Under the pieces are notes generated by a model that was not told the origin of the DNA, did no database searches, and saw nothing but the letters and a program-made list of their open reading frames with translations. The translations under genes and the position numbers were made by a program. This document shows, in pieces, positions 1 to 11,369 of a stretch of 64,000 nt of DNA; within the stretch, counting starts at the first letter, position 1, and each line of letters starts with the position of its first letter. Source of the DNA: Spodoptera frugiperda (lineage: Eukaryota; Arthropoda; Insecta; Lepidoptera; Noctuidae); NCBI RefSeq assembly GCF_023101765.2, contig NC_064232.1, forward strand, positions 7,013,933 through 7,077,932. Direction: 5' to 3'.

Positions 1-230
1 TACATGTGAACATTAGCTCATGGCGATACCTAAGTACGTGTGTCGCCTGGACAGTCTGCGCTACATCCTTGTTGACTGGACATCTACACTACATGAGCTG
101 CTGTTTACATGTGAACATTAGCTCATGACGATACCTAAGTACGTGTGTCGCCTGGACAGTCTACGCTACATCCTTGTTGACTGGACATCTACACTACATG
201 AGCTGCTGTTTATATGAAACCGGAATTGAG
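1..230. repeat. 105-bp tandem repeat at the window edge
   Basis: Units start at 1, 106 and (partial) 211, differing by few bases. The array probably continues to the left. Confidence 0.8.
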
Positions 231-1117
231 GTAAAGTCGTATACTACCGGTTGCTATTATATTATTTTCCATCGATGTTCAAGGCCGGTCCATGTATTGT
301 CGAACGTATATTACGCAGAAGTATATAAGAGTATATAAAGACGCAAAAAATGTAAATAAATACGATTAACCTTGACTTTAGCACAACTGTTTCATGTTTG
401 TGGGACAAATTGTAAACGTAAGCGCTTTGGATCGTTCTTTGAGTTGCGTAGATATCCAAGACTTTTAAACATCACCAGCGCTATTATTATTGTTTTATCA
501 AAATGTAATAAGAAGTTCAAACATTAGTTCATCCATCAACAGCCTATAAGTTGCCACTGCTAACCAAAGCCTCTTCTCGCATGGAGAAGGTTTGATCATT
601 AATCACCACGCTTGCTCAATGCGGGTTGGCGATTTCAAGCTTATAATTAGAAATTGTAGCACACATCTATAGCAGACAGCTTGCCATATAAAGAAACAGC
701 ATAGCTGAGATCGTTTTCACCAGTGCTAAGCTATGTGTACCAATTGATATGATTGGTGGAAGCCCAACGTATCCACAGCAACGTCGCCTAGCACATCTCT
801 GGTGGATTAGCACCAAAACGTAAACAGTTTATATTTTAAACCATACACAATTATTTTCTTGACAAACGTCGAAAAAATATATATCTTTCCGAGCAAATGA
901 AAGAATGGTAACTTTAAACTAAATAAAAAAGCTTAAACCTATTATATACTATTTTTTATAAGACCAACGTAACTTGCAAGAAATGTAGCAGTTTTTTCAG
1001 CATAGAAAAAAGTACATATAATTCAGGTTTTGTGTGGTTTCTTGCGACAAAGATCAAAGTTCCATTTTGCAGTTTTTTCTATAATTCTAAAGCGGTAATA
1101 GGAATTAAAAAAAAATT
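231..1117. other. no gene seen
   Basis: AT-rich, with a family S piece at 530-665. I searched for a choline kinase first exon here and in 1680-3100 and did not find one. Confidence 0.5.
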
Positions 1118-1305
1118 GATAAATGATATTTATTTCTGTAAGTAGGTTATAAAATAACACTTTTACACGTCAATATTTCAAATAGCTAGATGAGGCCGGC
1201 ATTTCCTATCCGACTACTCTGAGAAGAAATGCCGAAACAAACTCAGAGGTCATAGTCTCTTTTAAAGTCCAGACAATGAAATAGAGGATAATGTGAGAGA
1301 ACCGT
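1118..1305. repeat. family A repeat, copy 1
   Basis: About 185 bp: GATAAATGATATTTATTTC, AATAACACTTTTACACGTCA, GAGAAGAAATGCCGAAACAA, ending AGGATAATGTGAGAGAAC. Other copies at 13093-13277 and 26320-26490. No terminal inverted repeat was found. Confidence 0.6.
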
Positions 1306-1354
1306 ATATATATTGTAGTGTATGTCAATAAATATGGTGGTTTGAAGGTCTTAA

Positions 1355-1678
1355 AAAGTCCACTTCTCATGCATGAAGTGTGGGAGAGCCATGCTTCGGT
1401 ACGAATGGGTCGGCTCGACCGGAGTGATACCACGGCCGAGCAGAAAACCAACGTGAAACAACATGCGTTGTGTTTCGTTGTGTGAGTGAGGTTACTGGAG
1501 GCTCAATTACCCCCAATCTTCCCAATCCCCGATTCCCCAATAACCCTTAAATTCCTAACCTCCAAAAGGCCGGCAACGCACTTGTAACGCCTCTGGTGTT
1601 TCAAGTGTCCATGGGCGGCGGCGATTGCTTACCATCACGTGATTCGTCTACTCGTTTACCGGCTTATACTATAAAAAA
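1355..1678 (+). mobile_element. B-family repeat, full copy
   Basis: About 300 bp: AGTGTGGGAGAGCCATGCTT, CGGAGTGATACCACGGCC, GTGAGTGAGGTTACCGGAGG, AACGCACTTGTAACGCCTCT, ending CGGCTTATACCATAAAA. The A-rich end suggests a retroposon. No ORF or tRNA-like head was found. Confidence 0.65.
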
Positions 1679-2104
1679 AATCGAACCCACAAACGCGCAA
1701 CTGCATACAAAACAAAAACTTACACCTAACTATACTATACTATACAACGACGAAAAAATTCCAAACAGGATTCGAACCGGTGACCTCGTACATTGACTCG
1801 TAAACTGGGGCAATACAATGAATTATCGAAATACAAAAATATCTTCTTCAAGTATATAATAATAATGTCAATAGTATTAGTGGTGGAAAATTACCCGCGC
1901 GATAGATAACGCACGCATTGTTTAGTAACGATAGCTGCGCCCGCGCACGTCGACCCGCCATCTTGTTTTAGGTAATAAACTTATAAGCCTATGGTTTACG
2001 ATTGTATCTGACATTTACGACACGTGCCAAGGTTTGTTATTGGTGATAAGGGGTTTTTTCACACGGCTGCGTATGCGCAGGAAGATTTCATTTCGGTATT
2101 GAGA

Positions 2105-2345
2105 CTTAAAATCTACGAAGGGGTAGACAGAGGTGCGCATATACAATGTTCACCCACGTTTCACCATTTATGTTATAAGTCACATGTAATAGTGGTGAGT
2201 CTGGAATTGTGTCCGGTATACTGGCACATATTCTCAGATTCCGTGTTACATGGGACTTATAACATGAATTGAGAAAAGTGGGTGTACGTTGTATAGCGGC
2301 ATTACTTGCGGGAACGCACTGCACACAGCCGGGAATAAACGTTGC
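2105..2345. mobile_element. two decayed SINE-C fragments
   Basis: Pieces of the SINE-C body appear in opposite orientations (2113-2230 reverse, 2225-2345 forward) and are strongly diverged. Other decayed pieces: 5870-5960, 22390-22525, and 62020-62190 (with an intact reversed B box). Confidence 0.45.
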
Positions 2346-2394
2346 ATATTGTATATTGCAATAAACCGTCAAATTTAGTTAATTTAGCTCGATA

Positions 2395-2610
2395 GCTTCA
2401 TGGTAGATATCCCACCCACTCGCACTTTCCTTGTGTGAACTGCTAAAGTGGTCTTGCCGGAGTCTGTGTTTCCTGATGGGTATAACCTGGGTGTCTTCAA
2501 GGCCCGAGTGAATAGGTTGCTTATGGGCAGACGTGCTCCATCGTAGGCCGCATCATCACTTACCATCAGGCGAGATAGCGGCCAAACGTCGACCCATTAA
2601 GTGTAAAAAA
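2395..2610 (+). mobile_element. LINE-1 family (jockey-like) 3' end, copy 1
   Basis: The plus strand reads LPESVFPDGYNLGVFKARVN then RLLMGRRAPS and a stop, followed by a short 3'UTR ending GTCGACCCATTAA. This is the last part of a non-LTR ORF2, 5'-truncated. It may be jockey or CR1-like; the RT domain is absent here. Confidence 0.6.
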
Positions 2611-2807
2611 GTTATTGGTGATAAATGTTTTTTCACACGGCTGCGTATGCGCAGGATGATTTCATTTCGGTAATGAGATTAAAAAAAGGTGTTGTATAGT
2701 TTTTCTAAAACTGAATAATTATTGAGATTTTATTGAATTGACTCTGAGATTGGTTCCCAGAGTAAGCGTCTAAATCTTTTCTCTTTTTTTTTTCTTTTTA
2801 TATAAAA

Positions 2808-3003
2808 CGTTGCCACACACTAGGATTTTCTCCTGTGTCGTGGGTGCGTTTACAAACATACAAGTTCACATACACATGAAACCCAGACCCGAACAACAAT
2901 TATTAGTGGATCACACAAAGAGTTGCTCCGTGCGGGAATCGGACCCGCTACACGTTGCGCGGCAGCCAGTTGCCTAGCCACCGCTTCAACCGTGCAGTCA
3001 TTC
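2808..3003 (-). mobile_element. SINE-D copy, left partner of an inverted pair
   Basis: A second tRNA-derived SINE family. Read in its own direction: CACGGTTGGCGCGGTGGC, a B box near GGTTCGATTCC, then CGGAGCAACTCTTTGTG and GTAAACGCACCCACGACACA. It ends about 100 bp before choline kinase exon 3105-3279. Confidence 0.75.
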
Positions 3004-3104
3004 TCTAGAAAGCGAATTGGCATATTTTTGTAGCAATAGACTGTCGCGATCTTTTCCTATGAGGTGATTTTCCTACTAACATTTGTTTCTTTCTGTCTTT
3101 CCAG

Positions 3105-6100
3105 TGGTGGTCTATCAAACTTCCTATACTACATAGCGTTACCTGATGACGTATCAAAATGGGGGGGGTACCAGAAACGGGAGAGCTCCCCGGAGACTGA
3201 CCCTGAAACCTGTGACAATAGGAACATGAGGAGGGCCCTGGTTAAAAGCACCTCCTTCTCCATTGAGGAACCTAGAAAGGTGAGTTAATCATTATGCAAT
3301 CTGCTGCACGGTTGGCGCGGTGGCTGGGCAACTGGCTGCCGTGCAACGTGTAGCGGGTTTAATTCCCACACGGAGCAACTCTTTGTGTGATCCACAAATT
3401 GTTGTTTCGGGTCTGGGTGTCATGTGTATGTGAAATTGTATGTTTGTAAACGCACCCACGAAACAGGAGAAAATCCTAATGAGGGGCTAAGCACCTCCTT
3501 TTTGAAAAAAGTAAAAAAAGAAGAATCAGCCACGTACTGTCCCCTGCCTCCCACAGTCCTCCCCCAATGACTACACATCGCGAGGTTGGAAGCGACTTGC
3601 ATCAAGAGAGTATTGCAGATTGGTATAGCATATAAAAAACTACTACTCCTACACTTCCCGTGGGTATCATATACCCATAAGCCTCATATTGCATCAGAAT
3701 GCAGTATTGACATGTGGTGACGGTAGGTTTTTTTATGGTATAAGCCGGTAAACGACCAGATGGATTACCTGATGGTAAGCAATCGCCGCCGTCCATGGAC
3801 ACCTGAAACACCAAAGGCGTTACAAGTGCGTTGCCGGCCTTTTGGGGGTTAGGAATTTAAGCTTTGTTGGAGAATCGGGGATTGGGGTAATTGGGCCTCT
3901 GGTAACCTAACTCACACAATGCAAGCATTGTTTCACATTCGTCATTTACGTCCCTGAGACGCGCTGGACTTCAGTGTTCCGGTGTTTTCATGGTTGTATC
4001 TACTGTAGATCCTGGTGCACAGGAGTTGCAGCAGTGTGGGAGGCTGGGGCGAGCTTGTCCAAAAAAAAAAAGCGTTATTTCACGTCGCTTTTCTGTGAGG
4101 CCGTGGTATCACTCCGGTCCCGTTCAGCTCCGGATCATCCTTTCACTAGTTTATCTCATGAAAAAACAATATTTATCATACATCGCTTCCTCTCTTCAAG
4201 GTATTACTCCGAATCTACGGCCAAGTTCACGGAGAGCGGGCAATGGATGCCATTGTCACTGAGTCTGTGATCTTCACGCTGCTATCTGAGAGGAGACTGG
4301 GACCAAAGCTACACGGTGTTTTCTCCGGCGGCAGAATCGAGCAGTACATACCTGTAAGTTATAATTTCCAATTATTATTAGTATTTTAGAGTATATTTTT
4401 ATGGGATACGTGAGTTAAAAGTCGGTTGATGAAAATCTTTTAGGGAGTTAATTAGTTAAAAGACAAACTGTTAGGACTGTTATGATAAGGATAGGGTTTA
4501 AATAAATGTTAATTTGATTTGGATAATAAAGCGATGTCCTACGTGAGCGATGTAGACGCGAAAGCGATGCGGTGCGGTGCGAAAACAACAAACTGTCAAA
4601 ATGTATTGACGTGGCCTACGTCACCAATCGCGGTGCGAACGCGATCAATATTGGTTTGATATTTTCGCGCGAATTGGACGCGGTGTCGTCACGTTTGTGT
4701 TTATAAAGTCAAAGTCAAAATTATTTATTTCAAATAGACCAGGAAGGCACTGTTGAACGTCAAAGCAAATATATTAATAACATCTGTCTGTCGTTCAGTC
4801 CTCTAGATGCTCTATTTGCTCGTTCCAAATTGTAGATTCCTATGGGGAAGAACGAGCAAGAAACTCCATAGGTTACTCTTTTTCAATCAGATTCACAATA
4901 CAATTCTTGGTTACATTGTTTCGATTGCTTCAACTATGTGAGAACAATGTAAAACTAATATTCAGTCAAAATGATAGAAAAAGAAAATAACCTTAAGGAC
5001 AACAAAATTAATGTAGTCTGAAGCTGACCAGTCCCAGTTGACACCGAAACAAAAACAAAACGAAACGATTCACTTGTACGTAGGACATAGCCGCCGCGTC
5101 ACACCGCATCGCGTTGAATTCGCGTGTCGCCGTACCGCTTCGCTTTCGCTTCTAGCTCGCTCGCGCAGGACGTCGCTTTATAGACTAACTCGTCATTTAT
5201 ACAATAGGTAGTCACTACGTCTATCGAATTAAGAATTGGGTTAAGTTTTTAATACATTTTTTTTAGGTAAGTATTGTGATAACTATATAGAAACGTTTCA
5301 ATTGGGAAATAAACACTCTGTCTTCACAAGAGTTTTAGTATTTTGAACCTTAAATACATGGTGTTTAGTTAGGTATTAGGGTAACGGGTTTGGTCAGTTT
5401 AGGTAAAAATTCGCTTGATTGTGGATAAAAAGGGAATTATTATCAAAGGGTTTACATACTTATATAGTTATAAATTATTTAGAATAATATGTTAACTATA
5501 ATTTTCTTCGACAATGACGTATAAAATTGTAATTTTTATATCTAAACACTTGAACAACTTTTGAAAAACAACTGTTTGGCACTCTGATTGGTTGAAAAAA
5601 ATCGTATGTTCGGCATTGAAAGCCGGTAATTGGGTATTTCTGTTAGGAAATTCTCAGTTCCAGCGGTATGACCGGCTTTCTGCTGGGGCCAAATACCGGG
5701 CGGCGCAGTACTTTGAAGGGAACGACGCGTGGTATGTAATTTGGCATTTAATGTCTAAGCAATAAGGATGTATTTTGTTTGTAGTGATATTTTACACGTG
5801 GATTTCTTTTTATTGTTATTGTGAGAAAGAAAGTGCTGTATTTTTATGATGTTAGTAGAATTCTTGATGTCTTTTCTGATCCCCTATTACATGGGACTCA
5901 TAATATAACTTGTAAAAATTGGGCCGAGCATCTCTGCCTACCCCTTTATGGCATTATAAGCCTAATTTTATTGGATTTCAAAGCAGTATATCAGCTCTAT
6001 ATTCCCTATAAATATCAGTATTTGTCACATTTTGATTCTAAAATTGTCTTTCTAAACGGCTTTTATAACGACACAAGTTCGAGAAAAGACACTCCTTTTT

Positions 6101-9100
6101 AAACCTAGCAACGTACTTGTAACTCCTCAAGTGTGTCCTTGAGCGGCGCAGATTCCTTCCTATCAAGAGATCCGTCCGCTCGTTGACTCTCAAAAATTCA
6201 AAATACAGCAAAAAACGCAAATTTTAACTTTAACCAACAAAAATATAGAGCCCATTTTCTTTAATAACCGTCTTCTCGCACCCCTTCGGTCTACTCGTAT
6301 AAAAGACTGGTCTACTCAAATAAAAGACCGGTCTACTCGATTTTCCTAACGTTCTACTCTACTAATAGACCGGTCTACTCAATTAAAAGACTGGCCCACT
6401 TAATTAAAAATCCGGTCTACTCGATTTTCCCTCAGTCTTTTCACAAAAAGACTGGTCTACTCAACAAAAGACCGGTCTACTCGTTTTACCCTCGGTCTTT
6501 TCACTAATAGACTGGTCTACTCCCCAGGCAAGGTCTCTACTGACAAAAGAACTAGCAGACCCGGCGTTGTCAATGAAAATTGCTGAAAAGATGGCGGCCA
6601 TACATTCAATGGAGGTGCCGCTGAACAAGGAACCTAACTGGATCTGGAAGACCATGTACAAATGGTTGAAGACTGTCAAGGAGGAGAGGCTGAACAATAC
6701 TGCTCAGGGAAAGGTGAATATTACAATGTTTTTATTATTTAAATGGGCCGGCTCGACCGGAGTGATACCACGGCCGAGCAGAAAACCGACGTGAAACAAC
6801 GCCTGCGTTGTGTGAGTGAGGTTACCGGAGGCCCAATTACTTCCCTTCCCAATCTTCCCAATCCCCGATTTCCCCAACAACCCTTAAATTCCTAACCCCC
6901 AAAAGGCTGGAAACGCACTTGTAACGCCTCTGGTGTTTCAAGTGTACATGGACGGCGGCGATTGCTTACCATCAGGTGATCCGTCTGCTCGTTTACCGAC
7001 AAGATATACATATATACTTTCTAAGATTATTTAAACACCACTGACAAACCGTGAAGGAAAATTATTGTGAGGAAACCTGGGCTTATAATTTCTAATTATA
7101 CGTTTAAAATCGCCAACCCGCATTGAGTAAGCGTGGTGATTAATGCTCAAACCTTTTCCGTGTGAGAAGAGGCCTTTGGTCACTTTTAGACTGTTTTTTT
7201 TTATGGAATAGGAGGCAAACGAGCAAACGAGTCACCTGATGGTAAGCGATCAGCGCCGCCCATGGACACTTGAAACACCAGAGGCTTTAGAAGTGCGTTA
7301 CCGGCATTTTGGGAGTTAGGAATTTAAGGATTGTTGTGGAATTTGGGATCGGGAAGATTGAGAAGGGGTCTCCGGTAACCTCACTCACACAACGAAACAC
7401 AACGCAAGCGATGTTTCAAGTCGGTTTTCTGTGAGGCCGTGGTATCACTCCGGTCGAACCGGCCCATTCGTGCTGAAGCATGGCTCTCCCACACTTAAAT
7501 AAATAATATGCTATGCTAAAATAATATGCTGTTGATGTGATGTACTAAATTATGTATTTTGTCATCTTCTAGAACGAACAAGAACAGCGTATAATCCAGC
7601 AGCTGAAGAATACAGACCTGGAAAAAGAAATAGAATGGCTGAAGAAGTTCCTCGCTACTGTCGACTCTCCTGTCGTCTTCTGTCATAATGATATGCAAGA
7701 AGGTATGTTGTTATGGTCTTATAGGGTAACAGGTTCGATTCTCGTGTTTAACAAAGTATTTTCGATATAATTGTGGAAATTAACAATTTCACTGTAGAAT
7801 CAATTTGATACTCTGTAGGTTTAGTGAGAATTTTGAATATTGAAAATGTTGCTTTGTTTCAACTCGGAATCGAACCTAAGACACCTTAAGCCTTTTTAAT
7901 TTACACGGGATAGCGCCAAATATAGAATTTACAATTATTACATTAGAACTATTTAAAAAAATACTATATTTGTATAATAACTATTGTGAGACATACTAAA
8001 TTAACTAAAAATCACGGTTTACTCGCGTACATTAATGGAGAAAAGCTCTACTAGTTTCGAGTCACAGAGGGACTCTTCATCGTGAGCAGCGTGCTCTCGC
8101 TCTCAAATCTCGAAACTATTAGAGCTTTTCTACATTAATGCATGTGAGTTTTAGATGTTTAATGAATTTAGTATGTCTCACTATAGTTATTATAAAAATA
8201 AAAATTTTACAAAAAGACAATTTCATCTAGCAACCCTGCAGAAGGCTGCGCAATAAGTGTAAAGGGTCAATTGTATTTAGAAATGGTCAATCTCAAGCCT
8301 AGATCGTCGCCCCCCGCACCTCGCCTTATTTGGTTCTAAAATAGACTTATTGCGCAGCCTTCTGCACGTAGTTCAGACCTGCCAAGATCCGTTGATAGTA
8401 CTGTACCAAATTGACAACATCTAACGACACCAAAATTTTTGATCACCAGGCAACATCTTACTAGTTGAAGACGCCCAAGCGGCGGCAGACGACGACGTCT
8501 CACCAATTTACGTGCAAACCTTTGACACGGACGAACCACGCTCAGCCAAGAACGGCTTAGACAAAGACAATTTCTTCGAAGATGCCAATACATCGGATAC
8601 CGTCATAAGCCATATGTCAGATTTGGGCGAGCCGAAATTGGTGCTAATCGATTTTGAGTACTGTGCCTATAATCACAGAGGGTTCGATATCGCAAATCAT
8701 TTTCAAGAGTGGGCTTTTGATTATACAAACCCGGAGCATCCGTTTTATTATGAACATCAAGATTCTACTCCTAGTTTGGAACAAAAGGTAAGTCATTCAT
8801 CATCAAGTATTTCAATTAATTCTTTTTTTTTAAGGGGGGAAATCATCCATTTTCTACTCCCGCCTTGGGCGAGGCGAGAGGGAGTGTCAGACTATTACTG
8901 ACTAAAAACCACCCCGTTCCTACTCCTGCTTTTCGAGCCGGAGCCTCGGTAAACCCGCTAGGTAGTCCGCAGCTCCTGATCAGGCATCGGCACTACTGGG
9001 CCCCATCTTAATCTTAAATCAAGCACTTTTGAAACGTCAACTGGCTGCCTCGTTGTTCGAGTGGTGGCAAGTGCGACTACCCGACAAGGGGTCTCGGGTT

Positions 9101-10891
9101 CGATTCCCGGGTCGGGCAAAGTATTACTGGGCTTTTTTTTGGTTTTTCGAAAATTTCTCAGTAGTAGCACGGAGTTTGGAATTGTGCCCAGTATATGGCA
9201 ATAGGCTCACCCCTATTACATGGGACTTATAACATAAATGGGGAAAAATGGGTGTATATTGTATAACGGCATTAAATGCCGTAATGTGCACCCTCTGCCT
9301 ACCCCTTCGGGGGATAAAAGGCGTGACGTTGCTTTGCTTTTTTGTTTGTAATCATGAGTACAATCACGTGTTTAAATATCGTTCACTAATTTACCAGTCA
9401 CCCTATATATATGTATATTTTCTTCTCACCAGGAAATCTTCATCCGCGAATACTTAAAGCACTATCAGGCGAATGTGTCAGACAGAACAGAAGTCAGCCT
9501 GGACGATGTGAACAAACTGCTGGATGAGGTGGAGGCGTTCGCGCTCGCCAGTCATCTGTTCTGGGCACTCTGGTCTATTGTCAACGCTTCCAAGAGCCAG
9601 ATACCTTTTGGTTACTGGGTGAGTTTCTACTAACATCGATTTTTTAGGGAACAGAGAGTAAAGTTCCCTAAGAAAAGGAGTGTCCTCCGACCAGGCGGCG
9701 ATCATGTATGGCCTTTCAACCCAACTGTTGTTCGTTGGGATTTTCTATCCGTGTTAATTCGCATGTAAACTTCATATGTGCGATGCAGGATATTTGTGAC
9801 GTCATCCATTGATTTGCTCGTCGATAGTCTATGTGCGACTTCTGTCATCTGTCACTTGTCAGAGTGTCGCCACAATTTAATAACTAGCTGCTTCCGCGCG
9901 GTTTTACCCGCTCTGCTCGGTTCCTATTGATCATAGCGTGATGTTTTATAGCCTATAACCTTTCTTGATAAATGCACTATCCAACTGGTAAAATGAATTA
10001 TTCAATTCGGACCAGTAGGTCTGGAGATTAGCGCGTTCAAACAAACAAACAAACTCTTCAGCTTTATAATATTAGTATAGAAGTGTAAATAACTAGCAAA
10101 CCCGGCGAACTCCGTTTCGCCACCAATGGTTCTCCCTGTTTTCCTGCGTTTCTCTTGATTTTTTCCCGCTATAAACCTCACGGAACCCGAGACCTTTCTA
10201 ACGAATGCAAAACCGTGGAAATCGGTTCGTGCGTTCTGGAGTTATAGCGTCAGGAAGGAAAACCCGATTTATTTTTATATTATAACCCTGGTTTAAAGGT
10301 TTTCGTCACAATAAAATAAAACTTAGTATGTTCTTTTTTATGGTACAAGCTGGTAAACGAGTAGACGGATCACCACAGTAAGCAATCGTCACCGCCCATG
10401 GACATGCGAAACACCAGAGGCGTTACAAGTGCATTGCCAGTTAGAAATTTAAAGGTTGTTGGGGAATCGGGGTGTTGTGTTTTATGTTTTTAACTTGCCA
10501 CACACTAGGATTGTCTCCTGTGTCGTGGGTGCGTTTACAAACATACAAGTTCACATACACATGACACACAGACCCGGAAACAACAATTTGTGGATCACAC
10601 AAAGAGTTGTTCAAACTCAAAGGCATTTATTTCATTTGATCCTTAATTAGGCAAATTAAATTGTCCGTCAGTCTGTCTGTCAGTGAAGCTAGGGCTCTCG
10701 TTCCAAAGTGTAGCTTGCGCGGCGCGGTTGTCGCATAATTTTTTTTTAAGAAATAATCTAAAAAAGAATTTCTTTTTCAGGAATACGCAGTATCAAGACT
10801 AGAAACGTACCTAAGACTAAAACTGGAAGTAATCAAAAAAGACAAATACGGTCTCCCTCAAAAGAGGAAAATCTGCGAGGTCGACATATGA
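3105..10891 (+). CDS. CHKA: choline kinase, seven 3' coding exons (5' end missing)
   Basis: The product phosphorylates choline with ATP, the first step of the CDP-choline route to phosphatidylcholine, in the cytosol. Exons: 3105-3279, 4201-4353, 6528-6713, 7573-7702, 8450-8787, 9433-9618, 10781-10891 (TGA 10889-10891). All borders are AG/GT and all phases join, giving about 426 residues. Seen in order: GGLSN (nucleotide loop) at the start, VLLRIYG opening exon 2, NKEPNW in exon 3, the Brenner-type motif HNDMQEGN split across 7702/8450, LIDFEY followed by YNHRGFDIANHFQEW, then FALASHLFWALWSIV. The HND.QEGN and LIDFEY forms match choline kinases better than ethanolamine kinases. Two stretches are longer than in vertebrate enzymes: about 30 polar residues before VLLRIYG and about 55-60 acidic residues between GNILL and LVLIDFEY. 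The first visible exon starts in phase 2, so at least one upstream exon exists; none was recognised at 1-3104. Family call is firm; CHKA versus CHKB orthology is not implied. Confidence 0.93.
3298..3490 (+). mobile_element. SINE-D copy, right partner of an inverted pair
   Basis: Begins about 20 bp after the donor of exon 3105-3279 and faces the copy at 2808-3003. Confidence 0.75.
3733..3925 (-). mobile_element. B-family copy, truncated
   Basis: From the A-tail side to the GGTTACC region only. Confidence 0.6.
4529..5186. mobile_element. MITE T with a nested LINE/SINE tail
   Basis: Ends ATAAAGCGATGTCCTACG and CAGGACGTCGCTTTAT. The interior at 4707-5060 is another repeat (AAGTCAAAGTCAAAATTATT start), also at 19500-19780 (-), with shorter parts at 10615-10735 and 12895-13050. 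Confidence 0.55.
6285..6522. repeat. degenerate minisatellite of GACCGGTCTACTC units
   Basis: About ten units of 20-28 bp. The last unit supplies the pyrimidine stretch of the splice acceptor at 6527. Confidence 0.75.
6744..6990 (+). mobile_element. B-family copy
   Basis: Begins 30 bp after exon 6528-6713 and lies opposite in orientation to the copy at 7190. Confidence 0.65.
7190..7500 (-). mobile_element. B-family copy
   Basis: Full length, in the choline kinase intron before exon 7573-7702. Confidence 0.65.
8236..8368. mobile_element. short fold-back in a choline kinase intron
   Basis: GCAGAAGGCTGCGCAATAAG at the left and its complement at the right, 80 bp before exon 8450-8787. Confidence 0.6.
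8823..9010 (-). mobile_element. SINE-E copy
   Basis: An A-tailed retroposon (T run on the plus strand, then AGGGGGGAAATCATCC). It has a GC-rich body with GCCTTGGGCGAGGCGAGAGG and GACTCTTACTGACTAAAAAC and ends near CTACTGGGCCCCATC. No tRNA-like head is visible, so the promoter type is unknown. Confidence 0.7.
9030..9332 (+). mobile_element. SINE-C copy
   Basis: Near full length with an intact B box, in the choline kinase intron before exon 9433-9618. Confidence 0.75.
9625..9890 (+). repeat. dispersed repeat, copy 1 of 3
   Basis: GGGAACAGAGAGTAAAGTTC, CAACTGTTGTTCGTTGGGA, GTCTATGTGCGACTTCTGTC. Copies at 22640-22895 (-) and 52155-52420 (+), the last with a local duplication. Confidence 0.5.
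10083..10275 (+). repeat. dispersed repeat with CCTCACGGAGCCCGAGACC core
   Basis: AGCAAACCCGGCGAACTC start and CGAATGCAAAACCGTGGAAA middle. Copies at 25030-25165 and 61183-61440. Probably the 3' end of a retroelement. Confidence 0.45.
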
Positions 10892-11369
10892 GAGGGGTTG
10901 GGAGGACTCGCGCTGTAGACCCCACAAAGTCACTCCGGCGCAGAGCTACTTGGACCCCACACGGTCCAGACCCCGGTCAAGTAAGACCCCGATGAGTTTG
11001 ACCCCAATCCTTGAGTTCTTGAGATGGACAATTTGGTTCATTGTGGATATTTTGGTCCATAATGGACATTTGGACTGTCAAAAGTCTGTGTATATTATTT
11101 TGGAATGTGATCATGGTCAAGTGTGGATTGGGTAGAAATCCAGTCCGGAATTGGGTAGATTGAGGTCCGGTGTAAATATTAAAACTGATTTATTGATTCC
11201 TTGCATACAGTATTCTTTAGGGAAATAGGTTTTCGTATCCAGTTGTTTTGGGCCCCCAAATGGTCTGAAATTGTAAGGGTAAAAAAAGTCCTTTGTTAAA
11301 AATGATAGTTTTTCGAGTATAGTTAGCAACACAAGTCTTTTTAAAATATTTTGATATTTGTATGTTTAA
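10892..11369 (+). other. probable choline kinase 3'UTR
   Basis: Unique-looking sequence after the stop with no repeat match. No AATAAA was found; ATTAAA near 11180 is a weak candidate. Confidence 0.4.
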
